Shown here one piece after another: positions 45,668 to 56,294 of a stretch of DNA of 64,000 nt. Under the pieces are notes generated by a model that was not told the origin of the DNA, searched no databases, and saw only the letters and a list, made by a program, of their open reading frames with translations. The position numbers and the translations under genes are program-made. Position 1 is the first letter of the stretch. Each line of letters begins with the position of its first letter. The DNA comes from Mytilus edulis. Lineage: Eukaryota; Mollusca; Bivalvia; Mytilida; Mytilidae. The stretch spans positions 73,545,335-73,609,334 of the forward strand of contig NC_092354.1 in the NCBI RefSeq assembly GCF_963676685.1, written 5' to 3'.

Positions 45668-46470
45668 ACAGTAGCTTTTAACGCTGTAAAATTGCAGTTT
45701 ACGCGTTTAAGATGCATTTAACGCGTTAAAGTAGTGTTTAACGCACTAAAGTTGTGTTTAACGTGTTAAAATAACATTTAACGCGTTAAAGTTGCATTTA
45801 ACGCGTTAAAATTGCATTTAACGCGTTAAAGTTGCATTTAACGCGTTAAAGTTGCATTTAACGCGTTAAAGTTGCATTTAACGCGTTAAAGTTGCATTTA
45901 ACGCGTTAAAGTTGCATTTAACGCGTTAAAATAGCATTTAACGCGTTAAAGTTGCATTTAACGCGTTAAAGTTGCATTTAACGCGTTAAAGTTGCATTTA
46001 ACGCGTTAAAATAACATTTAACGCGTTAAAGTTGCATTTAACGCGTTAAAGTTGCATTTAACGCGTTAAAGTTGCATTTAACGCGTTAAAGTTGCATTTA
46101 ACGCGTTAAAGTTGCATTTAACGCGTTAAAGTTGCATTTAACGCGTTAAAGTTGCATTTAACGCGTGAAAATTGCATTTAACGCGTTAAAGTTGCATTTA
46201 ACGCGTTAAAGTTGCATTTAACGCATTAAGGTTGCATTTAACGCGTTAAAGTTGCATTTTACGCGTTAAAAGTTGCATTTAACGCGTTACAGTTACATTT
46301 AACGCGTTAAAGTTGCATTTAACGCGTTAAAATAACATTTAACGCGTTAAAGTTGCATTTAACGCGTTAAAGTTGCATTTAACGCGTTAAAATAGCATTT
46401 AACGCGTTAAAGTTGCATTTAACGCGTTAAAGTTGCATTTAACGCGTTAAAGTTGCATTTAACGCGTTAC
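45668..46470 (+). repeat. Tandem array of a 20-bp unit with the palindrome AACGCGTT
   Basis: About 40 units of AACGCGTTAAAGTTGCATTT at exact 20-bp period; each sequence line holds three units in register, and one-base insertions shift it near 46268. Variants replace AGTTGC by AATTGC, AATAGC or AATAAC. Every unit junction rebuilds the 12-bp palindrome TTAACGCGTTAA, so the array has a CpG pair (inside an MluI site) every 20 bp. Confidence 0.95.
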
Positions 46471-46471
46471 A

Positions 46472-46473
<2 letters not shown>

Positions 46474-46540
<67 letters not shown>

Positions 46541-47261
46541 GAAGCTTCATTAACGCGTTAAATGCAACTTTAACGCGTTAAAAGCAACTTTAACGCGTTA
46601 AATGCACTTTTAACGCGTAAAATGCAACTTTAACGCGTTAAATGCAACTCTAACGCGTAAAATGCAACTTTAACGCGTAAAATGCACTTTTAACACGTAA
46701 AATGCAACTTTAGCGCGTAAAATGCAACTTTAACGCGTTAAATGCAACTTTAACGCGTTAAATGCAATTTTAACGCGTTAAATGTTATTTAATGTTAATG
46801 TATAAATCAAAACACCAACTGGCACCAAAATATTTATCCAATCTTATTGTACCTACAATAAGTAAACAATCGTACAATACTCGACTTTCATCATCGGATA
46901 ATTTTATTGTCCCTAAATCAAATACAGAATTATACAAATCAAGTTTTTCTTTTAGTGGTCCAAAAGTGTGGAATTCACTGTCCAGTGAAATTAAAAAATC
47001 AAAAAGTATATCTGCATTCAAAAACTCTTACAAGTCATTTTATTTTTAAAAGTGTTGAATTTATAAGTTAAGCCACAATGTATACCATAGTTGTTTTTGT
47101 TGTTGTTGTATATTACTTTATATATATATATACGTCTATTGTTTACATGTGTGTAATAGTAGATTAATTATTTTTTATTCATATTGTTAACATTGTATGC
47201 ATGTAGAGAGCCTTATTGAAAATTGGTTTAATCCAAATGAGTTACTCTCTTTAAATAAAGA

Positions 47262-47320
<59 letters not shown>
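46474..47320 (+). mobile_element. Insertion in the array: ATT repeat, inverted array segment, LINE tail, ATT repeat
   Basis: The palindrome array is broken between two copies of ACAGTTA (46469-46475 and 47321-47327); elsewhere in the array (46289) ACAGTTACATTT is continuous, so these are a target duplication. Between them are (ATT)n 46474-46539, an array segment in opposite orientation 46547-46790, a LINE 3' end and (ATT)n 47263-47320. The end of the inverted segment (AGAAGCTTCATTAACGCG) is the reverse complement of the right border of the last array (near 47725), so part of the local DNA was copied in reverse during insertion (inference). Confidence 0.65.
46792..47049 (+). pseudogene. C-terminal remnant of a LINE reverse transcriptase
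   Basis: 85-codon frame ending TTTTAT TTT TAA at 47049. It reads MYKSKHQLAPKYLSNLI, YNTRLSSSDNFIVPKS and SFSFSGPKVWNSLSSEIKKS, then FKNSYKSFYF: the order typical of the extreme C-terminus of Jockey/CR1/L2-type LINE proteins (LAPxYL...YxTRxS...FSFxGPxxWNSLP). Only the last part is present, followed by a 3' UTR and an (ATT)n tail typical of such elements. 5' truncation is usual for LINE copies. Confidence 0.75.
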
Positions 47321-47321
<1 letters not shown>

Positions 47322-47327
47322 AGTTAC

Positions 47328-47735
47328 ATTTAACGCGTTAAAGTTGCATTTAACGCGTTAAAATTGCATGTTAAAGTTGCATTTAACGCGTTAAAGTTGC
47401 ATTTTACGCGCTAAAGTTGCATTTTACGTGTTAAAAGTGCATTTTACGCGTTAAAGTTGCATTTTACGCATTAAAAGTGCATTTAACGCGTTAAAGTTGC
47501 AGTTAACGCGTTAAAGTTGCATTTAACGCGTTGCATTTAACGCGTTAAAGTTGCATTTAATGCGTTAAAGTTGCATTTAATGCGTTAGAGTTGCATTTAA
47601 CGCGTTAAAGTTGCATTTTACGCGTTAACAGTGCATTTAACGCGTTAAAAGTGCATTTAACGCGTTAAAGTTGCTTTTAACGCGTTAAAGTTGCTTTTAA
47701 CGCGTTAAAGTTGCATTTAACGCGTTAATGAAGCT
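47328..47735 (+). repeat. Second forward palindrome array
   Basis: About 20 units of the 20-bp repeat, more diverged than the first array (GTTGCATTTTACGC, AAGTGCATTT variants). It ends TTAACGCGTTAATGAAGCTT at about 47735, the point mirrored inside 46540-46560. Confidence 0.9.
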
Positions 47736-48289
47736 TCTACGTAATGTGCTGCTAATCTCAACATTATCGCGTTAATTGACGAAGATTTGACACATCCGGC
47801 CATTTCATTTATTAGGTTTCGAGTAAAATCTGACGTCTTAAAACTTAGTTAAGGCGAAAGTAGAAAGTTTTTCTGTCATTTTTTGTAGTGAATTGCTTAA
47901 CGCGTTAAATTATCAATTAACGCGTTAAAACAATTTTTAACGCGTTTAAACTACATTTATCGCGTTAAATGTCATTTTATCGCGTTAAATGTTAACGCGT
48001 TACTTTATCGGGTTTTTGACATGAACGGCCTTTCATAGAGTTGTGATATACAAACACCGTAAGATAGTGCCAAAGGAAAATCACCATCCAAAAAAGGAAA
48101 ATTAACAATAAGGAACGAAGTATGGAAAGCAAATCAAATTCTTTTAAAATTATCAGTACATATGAGCATATAAATATCGAAAATAGATCAATACTTTTCG
48201 CTTGGGTTTGGATGACTTTTAAATAAAACGACCATAAACTCAATTAAAATCAACAAAGCACTAACATGACCTTTAATATTAAACTTTTT

Positions 48290-48330
48290 GGGACAAGATA
48301 AGATAAGATAAGATAAGAAATTTTATTTCA
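48290..48330. repeat. (ATAAG)n microsatellite
   Basis: Four to five AGATA/ATAAG units followed by AAATTTTATTTCAAG. On the minus strand this resembles a LINE 3' tail ending in a short repeat; no LINE protein is adjacent. Confidence 0.6.
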
Positions 48331-48574
48331 AGTCGGGTTACATTAAATACAAACATAAGCTCTGTAGAGACAATTTTATCAAGTTAGATGTAAATATTTC
48401 TGTACTTAACTTTTAAATTCCACTTATTTTTTTTTTCATGTTAAAAATTCAATATCCTTATAAATTCATCAATATCCCATATCCCATCTACTTTTAGGAC
48501 AAATATCCCATATCCCTAAAATTAAAATGGCAAATATCCCGTATCCCAATATATCTATACAAGCCTCAGTAGAA

Positions 48575-48914
48575 ACTCTTTTTTTTGGGGGGGGGGGGGG
48601 CGCAATTATTTATATTTTCCGAGAATTTGTATAATACAAATCCTTGTTATTCTAAAAAGAAGAAAAAAGGAACTTGCAAAAAATCTCTTGGTAACTATAA
48701 AATACTAGTAAAAAATGTTCACATACTTATGATACTAAAAGCCGTAGCAATCGTTCTTTTCCGGTTAAGATTTTGACATTTACATTACCATGTAGCATTT
48801 CCTGTTGACACGAAAACAAAAACAAACCGAACATCCCAAGGCCAGATAAACAATTTATTGACGCAAAAAAAAAGTGTCATTGCATGCACTTATGATAACG
48901 GCATATAAGTAGAC
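48575..48914. other. Region upstream of SQOR
   Basis: Contains a G run (48585-48600) and AT-rich sequence. The SQOR promoter should be here or further left, but no TATA box at a sensible distance, initiator or CpG cluster stands out. Confidence 0.35.
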
Positions 48915-49106
48915 ATGAAGCACGCTAAGTTGTTAGTAGTTAATTGTTTTAAACGTGTGTCTAAGAGTTTTTCGACAAGCCCCTTTTCGTTGCAGCGGCA
49001 CTACAAAATCCTTGTCGTTGGTGCCGGTTCTGGTGGATGTTCAATAGCGCATAAATTTTCATCAAAACTTAAAGCAGGACATGTTGGAATTATTGAGCCA
49101 AGTAAT
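48915..49106 (+). CDS. SQOR: SQOR exon 1: mitochondrial sulfide:quinone oxidoreductase
   Basis: First of seven visible exons of sulfide:quinone oxidoreductase, the inner-membrane flavoprotein that oxidises hydrogen sulfide, passes electrons to ubiquinone and hands the sulfane sulfur to an acceptor such as glutathione. The ATG at 48915 is followed by a basic, Ser-rich leader (CFKRVSKSFSTSPFSLQRH) suited to mitochondrial import, then YKILVVGAGSGGCSIA, the FAD-binding GxGxxG strand-turn-helix, and VGIIEPSN, the acidic end of the second strand. Donor GTATGT begins at 49107, phase 0. Downstream exons continue the human-like order with both redox Cys contexts (exons 4 and 7). The gene runs off the right edge, missing the C-terminal membrane-binding part. 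Useful for animals of sulfidic sediments; identification is firm. Confidence 0.9.
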
Positions 49107-49239
49107 GTATGTAGGAGCTACAGCCATATAATAATTTAATGGACCTCTAACTCAAACCCCCAAAAATTCAAAAATAAAGAGGTACCAACTCGTCCTACTA
49201 ATTACTAAATTAGGTGATAACTGTATTGTATCTTTAGCT

Positions 49240-49480
49240 CTGACAGCTTCAATGGGTGATTTGATTGCCGCTAATTAAGAATTTTCACCTTTGAGGAGCC
49301 AAAAATTTCTGGAATTGGCGAAGAAAAAAATATATGGTGATGCCTTCTTTTGCTACAGCCATAGAAAGTATCAAATTAAATTAAAGCTTCTTCCACCAGT
49401 AACATGTGATGGCCCAAGAAATAGCACAATAGTATTGACAAATGATTAAAGTGGTGTTAAACACCAACCAATCAATCACT
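49240..49480 (+). repeat. Possible SINE-like repeat in SQOR intron 1
   Basis: Ends with AAAGTGGTGTTAAACACCAA followed by CCAATCAATCA, a tail form I recall from mollusc SINE-like repeats. No pol III boxes were clearly identified. An AT-dinucleotide microsatellite follows at 49556-49612. Confidence 0.35.
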
Positions 49481-49736
49481 TAATTGAAAATCACCAAAAA
49501 TTTCTATCTATAGGGTGTTTATATTAATTTCAATATATGCATCTACAAAAAAAATATGTATATATATATATATATATATATAACTCGTCTAAACATATAT
49601 ATATATATATATTTAATACATGTAAGTAAAATTTGTTTTGAATAGTAGCTTTTTGAGTTCTTCAGTCTTTTTTCACCTTACAGGGAGCTGCAAAACTTTC
49701 TAGAATGATGAACAAAACTTCTTAATTCACTTTCAG

Positions 49737-49907
49737 GATCATTTTTATCAACCTATGTGGACACTTGTTGGAGCAGGAATGGCAAACTTGGCTAACTCTG
49801 GAAAGAAAATGTCAAAGGTCATTCCTAAGAAAGCTGATTGGTTGCAGACTAAAGCTATGGCCTTTGACCCTGACAAATGTATAGTGACCCTAGAAACAGG
49901 AGAGCAG
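49737..49907 (+). CDS. SQOR: SQOR exon 2
   Basis: Acceptor CTTTCAG ends at 49736, donor GTTACA begins at 49908 (weak consensus, but the protein join supports it); phase 0 in and out. Encodes DHFYQPMWTLVGAGMANLAN and then WLQTKAMAFDPDKCIVTLET, matching the family segment Y-Q-P-x-W-T-L-V-G-A-G and the strand before the quinone-site region. Confidence 0.88.
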
Positions 49908-50278
49908 GTTACATTGTTTATGATAAAAGTTGTTTTATATTTTACCTGTAAAATTATTATTGTGAAATGGATTTTTTTTTTTGTAAGTTCCAGGATTTCT
50001 AAACCAAACCTGGTAAAACGATTCCCCCTTTGATATTGATCATCTCCATGATCTCTAATATATCTAAAGAAAAAAAATAACTGTTTATACATGACTGATA
50101 AATTAGATCTTTTGTCCTTTTCAGATTTGACTTTTACATGTTTTATTCTACATGTTCTAAAAAGTAACATGATTAGTTACAGAGAAAAAGCTCTCATTTA
50201 TTTCCAACATTATAGAACCTTTTAGGTTTTATAAAGAAAATTGCAAAGTTCATTTGGTATTTACAACAAAAAGCATGA

Positions 50279-50615
50279 AACAGGCTATTATTTGAACTTG
50301 GAATTATTTTTAATTATGGAATTTGCTTTATTTCTTGTTATTGAAATTTTTAATAAATTCCATGTTTATTCTGTACTGAAATGTTCTGTGCTGCGCACAA
50401 CACTTTCTATAACAAAGAAAATAGTATATTTTCAATAGAATGTACTGTGCCGCGCACAACACTATCTAACCAAAATACATTGTATGGAAAGTGTTATTAA
50501 CCGCTCAAAAGATTCTAATACCAAATAAACATGAAATTTATTAAAAATTTTAAACACAAGAAATTATGCAAATTCCATAATTAAAAATAATTCCAAGTTC
50601 ATATAATAGCCTGTT
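50279..50615. mobile_element. 337-bp MITE with ~95-bp inverted repeats
   Basis: AACAGGCTATTATTTGAACT (50279-) against the reverse complement of the right end (AACAGGCTATTATATGAACT), matching over about 95 bp. ATGA flanks both sides (50275-50278, 50616-50619), a possible 4-bp target duplication. Two 'CTGTGC.GCGCACAACACT' copies lie in the centre. In SQOR intron 2. Confidence 0.8.
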
Positions 50616-50923
50616 ATGAGTTGAATGACAGTGTTGTACATGCAGTCACCAGTTGAATATATTTTTTTCAATATATTGAAAGTTACTCTTTTTATTTCCT
50701 TGAACATGCATGGACTCTTTAAAAGAAAAAAAAGTAAACAATTAAAGACTTTTTTTTTTGTGTATGCATTCTCATTAGATTTGATACAACTCCATCAACA
50801 ACATCTCAACACCACCCAAATTCGCCAATGCCATTGTTGTATGATGTAGGAGGAGTGAAATTATAGATTTCACTGGGAAATCAGGGAAATTCATTGTTTA
50901 TTTCAATTTTTTGTTATTTACAG

Positions 50924-50977
50924 GTGCACTATGACTATTTGGTTATGGCTACTGGTTTACAGTTAAACTACGACAAG
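50924..50977 (+). CDS. SQOR: SQOR exon 3
   Basis: Acceptor ATTTACAG ends at 50923, donor GTAATA begins at 50978; 54 nt, phase 0. Encodes VHYDYLVMATGLQLNYDK, the conserved 'Y-D-x-L-(V/I)-x-A-x-G' segment that closes the first nucleotide-binding half. Confidence 0.88.
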
Positions 50978-51079
50978 GTAATACATGGTCTTATTATACC
51001 CCACGCAACGGGATCCAGAGGGTATAATGTTTGTCCCGTCCGTCCGTCTGTCCGCCAGTCCGTCTGTCAGTCCTGTTTC

Positions 51080-53260
51080 TTGTCATTGCAACTCCTCTCA
51101 AACCACACAACAGAATTTCACGAAACCTTTTCAGATAATAAGGACATACTATATATGTAGTTGTGCATATCGACTGGAAATTGCATTTCAATTTTTTTTC
51201 TAGGAGTTACGCCCCTTTGAACTTATTTATTTACTTTAATCATGGAAGTAATATTTAGAAGGAATAACAACGACTTCACTTCAAAGGTTTCATCTGCGTT
51301 ACCGCCCATCTTTCAATAACTTGTTAATTGGTTCAATATCTAGCATGGAAGTTTAGTCTCCGCATGTGATCGATCAAATCACTGACACTTATCGGTCATT
51401 TTCGTGTTCACGGAGAACTACGAACAGACAAGTTTTTGTCGAATATACTTGCGAAGTAACCCGAATAGTCAATCGTTACATTCCGTTGATGTACGCTGCC
51501 GAAAAAAGTCATTCGTTCAATTTTTATTTTAGTCCACTTTTTCCATATTTTTTGTTAGTTTGATCCTAATAGTTAAAACCGACAGCTTTCACATACGAAA
51601 TTGGAGAACAAAGTTGTGTCATTTCAATTTTAATATTAACAGACAATTAAAAAACCATTTCCGTATAAAGTTAAGAAGATGATTGTACAAAAATACGTTT
51701 GGACCTCCTTTATTATCAATTAAAATATTCACAATTCTTAACGGTTCTATCCTTCAATTTAAGTTCTTGATACATAAACTAATTTGTGTAAAAATGAATT
51801 TACCGTAAGACAGATAGATTCAAGCCCATTTCGTCGGCTTGTTATATGTTTTGCTGTATAGCTTATTATATTAATATAAGCATTCCACAATAAACACTTT
51901 TTAAATATATATTTACGAAAATATTATCCCCGTTTTAGTTGTCCAGTTTCAATAATGCAATCAATGACATTTATGACATATACATAAATTTAGAATACTT
52001 GAAAGTAAATATTATTTTATTCAATCTCGATAAATTTTGCACATTTCAACAGTAAAAAAATCTATGCCTACATTTGCCTACATTATTTTGTTAAACATCA
52101 TGTGAAACCTGATCGATTCATCGGTATTTACCTGTTTAACTCGGGATCCGCTTTTAACCGGAAAATACTTTTAGAACAGTTTAAAACAAACGATAAAAAG
52201 CAAAAATAAGCTAAATTAAATACAATTTTCCATGTTAAACTGCTGTAGTTTGAACAATTTTCATCCGTTTTTCAAGTTTTTTACGTCATACGACTTCTTT
52301 TGGAAGGTAGATGTTTTATATGATACAGCGCCACCTTCTTATTAATTAACCGCGGATGTCACACAGGTACTTTATAATTAACGGACTCGATAAAACCACG
52401 TGAGTGATAAGAAATTCAAGATGCCAGTTTACAACCGCGGTAACGCAGATAGTAACCAAAGGGGTCTTACCGCTGAGACTATAATTGGATAAAATTGTAT
52501 GACTTTAGTACAGAGCTCAGCATGCTATAAATACATGCTAATTATTCGTTGTTATTCCTTCTAAATATTACTTCCATGCTTTAATGTACAACTGCAGCAG
52601 TTTGTCATCGCAACTTCTCTCAAACCACACAACAGAATTTCACGAAACCTTTAAAGATAATAAGGACATACTATGTAGTTGTGCATATCGACGGGAATGC
52701 GATTCAATTTTATTTCTAGGAGTTACGCCCCTTTGAACTTATTTGCCTCACTATACTGTTGACTCCTCTCGCTTGGAATTTATGTACTAGAGCAACAGTT
52801 TGTCATCGCAACTCCTCTCAAACCACACAACAGAATTTCACGAAACCTTTTTAGATTAAAAGGACATACTATGCAGATGTGCATATCGACAGGAAATTAC
52901 AATTCATTTTTTTTTGTAGGAGTTATGCTCCTTTGAACTTATATTTGCTTTAATGTACTACTGCAACAGATTGTCATCGCAACTCCTCTCAAACCACACA
53001 ACAGAATTTCATGAAACTTTGTAGATGATATGGACCTACTACGCAGATGTGCATATCGACAGGAAATTACGATTCAATTTTTTTTCTAGGAGTTGCTCCC
53101 TTTGAACTTATTTGCTTCAATGTACTGCTCCAACAGTTTGTCATCGTAACTCCTCTGAAACCACGCAACAGAATTTCATGAAACTTTGTAGGTAATAAGG
53201 ACATACTATGTAGATGTGCATATTGACAGGAAATTATGATTCAATTTTTTTTTCTTACAC
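51080..53260 (+). repeat. Interrupted tandem array of ~170-bp units
   Basis: Units of the type 'TCATCGCAACTCCTCTCAAA..CAACAGAATTTCACGAAACC..GTGCATATCGAC..TAGGAGTTACGCCCCTTTGA' occur at about 51080-51240, 52600-52770, 52800-52965, 52970-53130 and 53135-53260. The first is preceded by a GTCCGTCCGTCTG microsatellite (51035-51070). A MITE (51241-52578) splits the array after the first unit. Confidence 0.8.
51241..52578. mobile_element. 1.34-kb inverted-repeat element inserted in the tandem array
   Basis: CATGGAAGTAATATTTAGAA begins at 51241 and its complement ends at 52578; the identical TIR is about 33 bp, with a second matching block (TCTGCGTTACCGC, near 51291 and 52440). CTTTAAT lies on both sides (51234-51240, 52579-52585), a 7-bp target duplication, and the tandem-repeat text resumes exactly across it. 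No protein frame recognised. Confidence 0.85.
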
Positions 53261-53699
53261 TTATTTTATTTCTCCAATGACAATGTGGGGACATGGGGTA
53301 TGTGAGCGTGCTCACTAAGGTTCTTTAATTCAGAAGAAAAATTATATTCTTACATGTTTTCAATTATTTTTTTTAAATTATATTAGTTTGAGAGTGATAT
53401 TTTGCATAGAGCAAAATAAATTGTGGCATGTTAGTGTGGTGCACAATAAGCAAATCAACTGTAAAAGAATCACAACTACTTTTGTAGCTATATATAAAAT
53501 TAAATTTGAGTATGGAAATGGGGAATGTGTCAAAGAGACCACAACTCCACCATAGAACAGACAATTAGTAGGGTCTTTGCATCGGAACTAAACACATTAA
53601 TTCAAAATCCAGTTGTTGGCATGACACGGGTTATGTTCTTCTCATATATGTTATGATGGTATGATACTAAACCCCTAACGGGAAGGATTGTGCCTGATG

Positions 53700-54235
53700 T
53701 TCATATGATGAAATCATAATCTTTCAGTCAGTTTAATTGAAGTCTGGAGCTGGCATGTCAGTTAACTGCTAGTAGTCTGTTGTTATTTATGTATTATTGT
53801 CATTTGTTTATTTTCTTTGGTAACATCTTCTGACATCAGACTCGGACTTCTCTTGAACTGAATTTTAATGTGCGTATTGTTATGCGTTTACTTTTCTACA
53901 TTGGCTAGAGGTATAGGGGGAGGGTTGAGATCTCACAAACATGTTTAACCCCGCTGCATTTTTGCGCCTGTCCCAAGTCATGAGCCTCTGGCCTTTGCTA
54001 GTCTTGTATTATTTTAATTTTAGTTTCTTGTGTACAATTTGGAAATTAGTATGGCGTTCATCATCACTGAACTAGTATATATTTGTTTAGGGGCCAGCTG
54101 AAGGACGCCTCCGGGTGCGGGAATTTTTCGCTACATTGAAGACCTGTTGGTGACCTTCTGCTGTTGTTTTTTTTTCTATGGTCGGGTTGTTGTCTCTTTG
54201 GCACATTCCCCATTTCCATTCTCAATTTTATAGCT
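53700..54235 (-). repeat. Dispersed mussel repeat, long reverse copy
   Basis: Carries ACATCAGACTCGGACTTCTC, GGTTGAGATCTCACAAACAT, GCGCCTGTCCCAAGTCATGA and TTGTCTCTTTGGCACATTCC in family order, and is the longest copy in the window. A short forward piece of the same family lies at 53510-53570. In SQOR intron 3. Confidence 0.7.
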
Positions 54236-54695
54236 TAGTGACATTTGAACCAGTTTGAAATGTAACATTGTTTTGTTGTTTTTTAATGGTTTTTCTACAC
54301 ATTTCTTTCATGGACTTTTTTCCATATTAGAACTGTGTATTTTGTGTTTTTTTTTTATAATTTATTGGTTGACCCAATCAAAACAATGTATTTTCACAAA
54401 TAATTTAAATTTTTAATGGAAAGAGATGGACAGAAAGATTGCTTGGTTTATTTTTTCCTCAGAACTTTGTAATTTAGAAGGACATTTTTGTGTGATGAAA
54501 TAGAGGTAGAGAAGACCAATGGAAGAATAAGAACTCATAACTCAGAGAGTGACCACAAAATCACTGTAAAACAAACAACCGTTTACAAACTTTACATCAG
54601 ATACAAAAGAGTGGACAACACAAACAAATTAAAAACAACATTATTGTGTAAAAAAAATTGAAATAATAAACCTAAATTTATTTTATATTTTTTAG

Positions 54696-54896
<201 letters not shown>

Positions 54897-55024
54897 TGAT
54901 TGTATGACATTTATATCAAAATTTTAACTAATTTAATGATTATGTTGAATTAACTAAGTGCATATATACCTCTTATTTAAATTATTTTCACAAATTATGA
55001 TTTGACTTGCTCATTTATTAAATA

Positions 55025-55345
55025 TAGGAAGGTGTGGTGTGAGTGCCAATGAGACAAATCTCCATCCAAATAACAATTTATAAAAGTAAACCATTATAGG
55101 TCAATGTACGGCCTTCAACACGAAGCCTTGGCTCACACCGAACAAAAAGCTATAAAGGGCCCCAAAATTACTAGTGTAAAACCATTCAAACAGGAAAACA
55201 AACGGTCTAATCTTTATAAAAAAACAAGAAACGAGAAACACGTTTAAATTACATAAACAAACGACAGCTACTGTACATCAGATTCCTGACTTAAGACAGA
55301 TGCAAACATTTGCAGCGGGATTAAACGTTTTAATGGTACCACTTT
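55025..55345 (+). repeat. Dispersed mussel repeat
   Basis: GAAGGTGTGGTGTGAGTGCC, ACACCGAACAAAAAGCTATA, and 'CGTTTAAATTACATAAACAA' sections match 23884-24200 closely and in the same orientation. In SQOR intron 4. Confidence 0.75.
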
Positions 55346-55558
55346 TATAGTGGCCTGACAATTTTTTAGATGTCTTTATACCTTATCATTATTACCACCG
55401 CATGATTCCTGTGGTTGAACATTGAAAATTATTTTAATCATCACAATGCATCATATTTGATCAAAAGAATTTATAAGCAGGTAAACAAGTTCTGAATATC
55501 AAATTTGCTATAAATCAGAAAATGACTGCTATTTATTCACCTTTTAATTATTTTACAG

Positions 55559-55662
55559 AAAGGGATCAGAGATAAAGCCAACATATATTATAATTCGTCT
55601 TTGCCAGTGATATTCTACGTACAGAAATATGCAGACACTTTACTCCAAGTTCTGGACAGAAG
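55559..55662 (+). CDS. SQOR: SQOR exon 5
   Basis: Acceptor TTTTACAG ends at 55558, donor GTGAGT begins at 55663; 104 nt, phase 0 in, phase 2 out. Encodes KGIRDKANIYYNSSLPVIFY and VQKYADTLLQVLDRR, matching the family's 'F-x-x-K-Y-A-D-x-L' region. Confidence 0.88.
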
Positions 55663-55677
55663 GTGAGTGTTGAGTAA

Positions 55678-55742
55678 CATGTATTACAATTCTTCTTTGC
55701 CAGTCAAATTCTACGTACAGAAATATGCAGACACGTTACTTA
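55678..55742 (+). pseudogene. Partial tandem duplicate of SQOR exon 5
   Basis: Starting about 15 bp after exon 5, the sequence repeats its last ~80 nt plus the GTGAGT donor (the copy runs from about 55680 to 55760). It reads YYNSSLPVKFYVQKYADTLL then KVLDRR. It lacks the first part of the exon and has no polypyrimidine tract or AG acceptor at its start; read-through from exon 5 meets a TGA at once. Of seven codons that differ, five are synonymous. Confidence 0.6.
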
Positions 55743-55889
55743 AGGTTCTGGACAGAAGGTGAGTCTGTTCACAATTATTTTGTCAATCAATGTTTGTAAA
55801 ATGTCTTGCACGTGTACTGTTAATCTAGAAACTGGACTACAAATTTGCCATGATTAAATTCTTATGTTTTTGTTTTGCAAAGAACATAA

Positions 55890-56110
55890 AAATAAGAAGA
55901 TGTGGTATAATTGCCAATGAGACAGCTACCAGAGATCAAATGACAGAATTTGACAACAATATATACACATGTATAGGTGAATATAAGGCCTTTAACAATG
56001 AGTAAACCGCATACTGCATAGTCAGCTATGAAAGACCTTGAAATAAAAAATGTAAAACAATTTAAACAAAAAATCTTAAGGCTTGATTTATGTAAATTAT
56101 ATAGAATCAT
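55890..56110 (+). repeat. Dispersed mussel repeat
   Basis: AAGAAGATGTGGTATAATTG, 'AATGAGTAAACCGCATACTG' and 'CTATGAAAGACCTTGAAAT' are diverged forms of the 42780-43080 copy. In SQOR intron 5. Confidence 0.65.
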
Positions 56111-56294
56111 CTGTAAATTTGTATTATTTTTAACACCTCATTGTGCGAATTATCTTTAGCCACAAAATCCATGAAAAATAGTACCCACAGTAAATACAGT
56201 CACCATTTCTGATGCATGTTGTGGGCATTTTTTAAAAATAAAAAAAAAAGGAAAAGAACATAATTTGCATTTCGGCTTTGTATAAGTATAAGAA

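Larger units (their letters stand above)
43414..48037. mobile_element. 4.6-kb inverted-repeat element packed with TTAACGCGTTAA arrays
   Basis: GAGTTG occurs immediately before 43414 and immediately after 48037, a 6-bp target duplication. The ends are inverted: TATGAGAGGCCGATCATG on the left against TATGAAAGGCCGTTCATG (reverse complement of the right), followed by an identical 33-bp stretch starting TCATGTCAAAAACCCG and ending in AACGCGTTAA. The TIRs then run into degenerate arrays of the 12-bp palindrome TTAACGCGTTAA and its TTTAACGCGATAAA variant (43441-43850, 47893-48010). Internal arrays lie at 45668-46470, 46547-46790 and 47328-47730. The interior also holds older repeat copies (44330-44650, 45195-45290) and a LINE tail. 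No transposase frame was recognised. Confidence 0.8.
41575..48566. mobile_element. Outer element of a nested complex (7-bp target duplication)
   Basis: The left end AGGCTTGT (41575-41582) and the right end ACAAGCCT (48559-48566) are inverted and flanked by CAGTAGAG and CAGTAGAA (41567-41574, 48567-48574), a 7-bp match with a differing eighth base. The subterminal parts carry many ATCCCATATCCC units (41600-41720 and 48450-48550). About 6 kb of younger insertions separate the halves: a MITE at 42099-42582 and the palindrome-array element at 43414-48037. The 8-bp TIR is short, so this is supported mainly by the target duplication plus the shared ATCCC repeats. Confidence 0.6.

Noticed and set aside
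46474..47320. CRISPR-like array for the 20-bp units
   Set aside because: Units are contiguous without unique spacers and the context is an animal nuclear genome.
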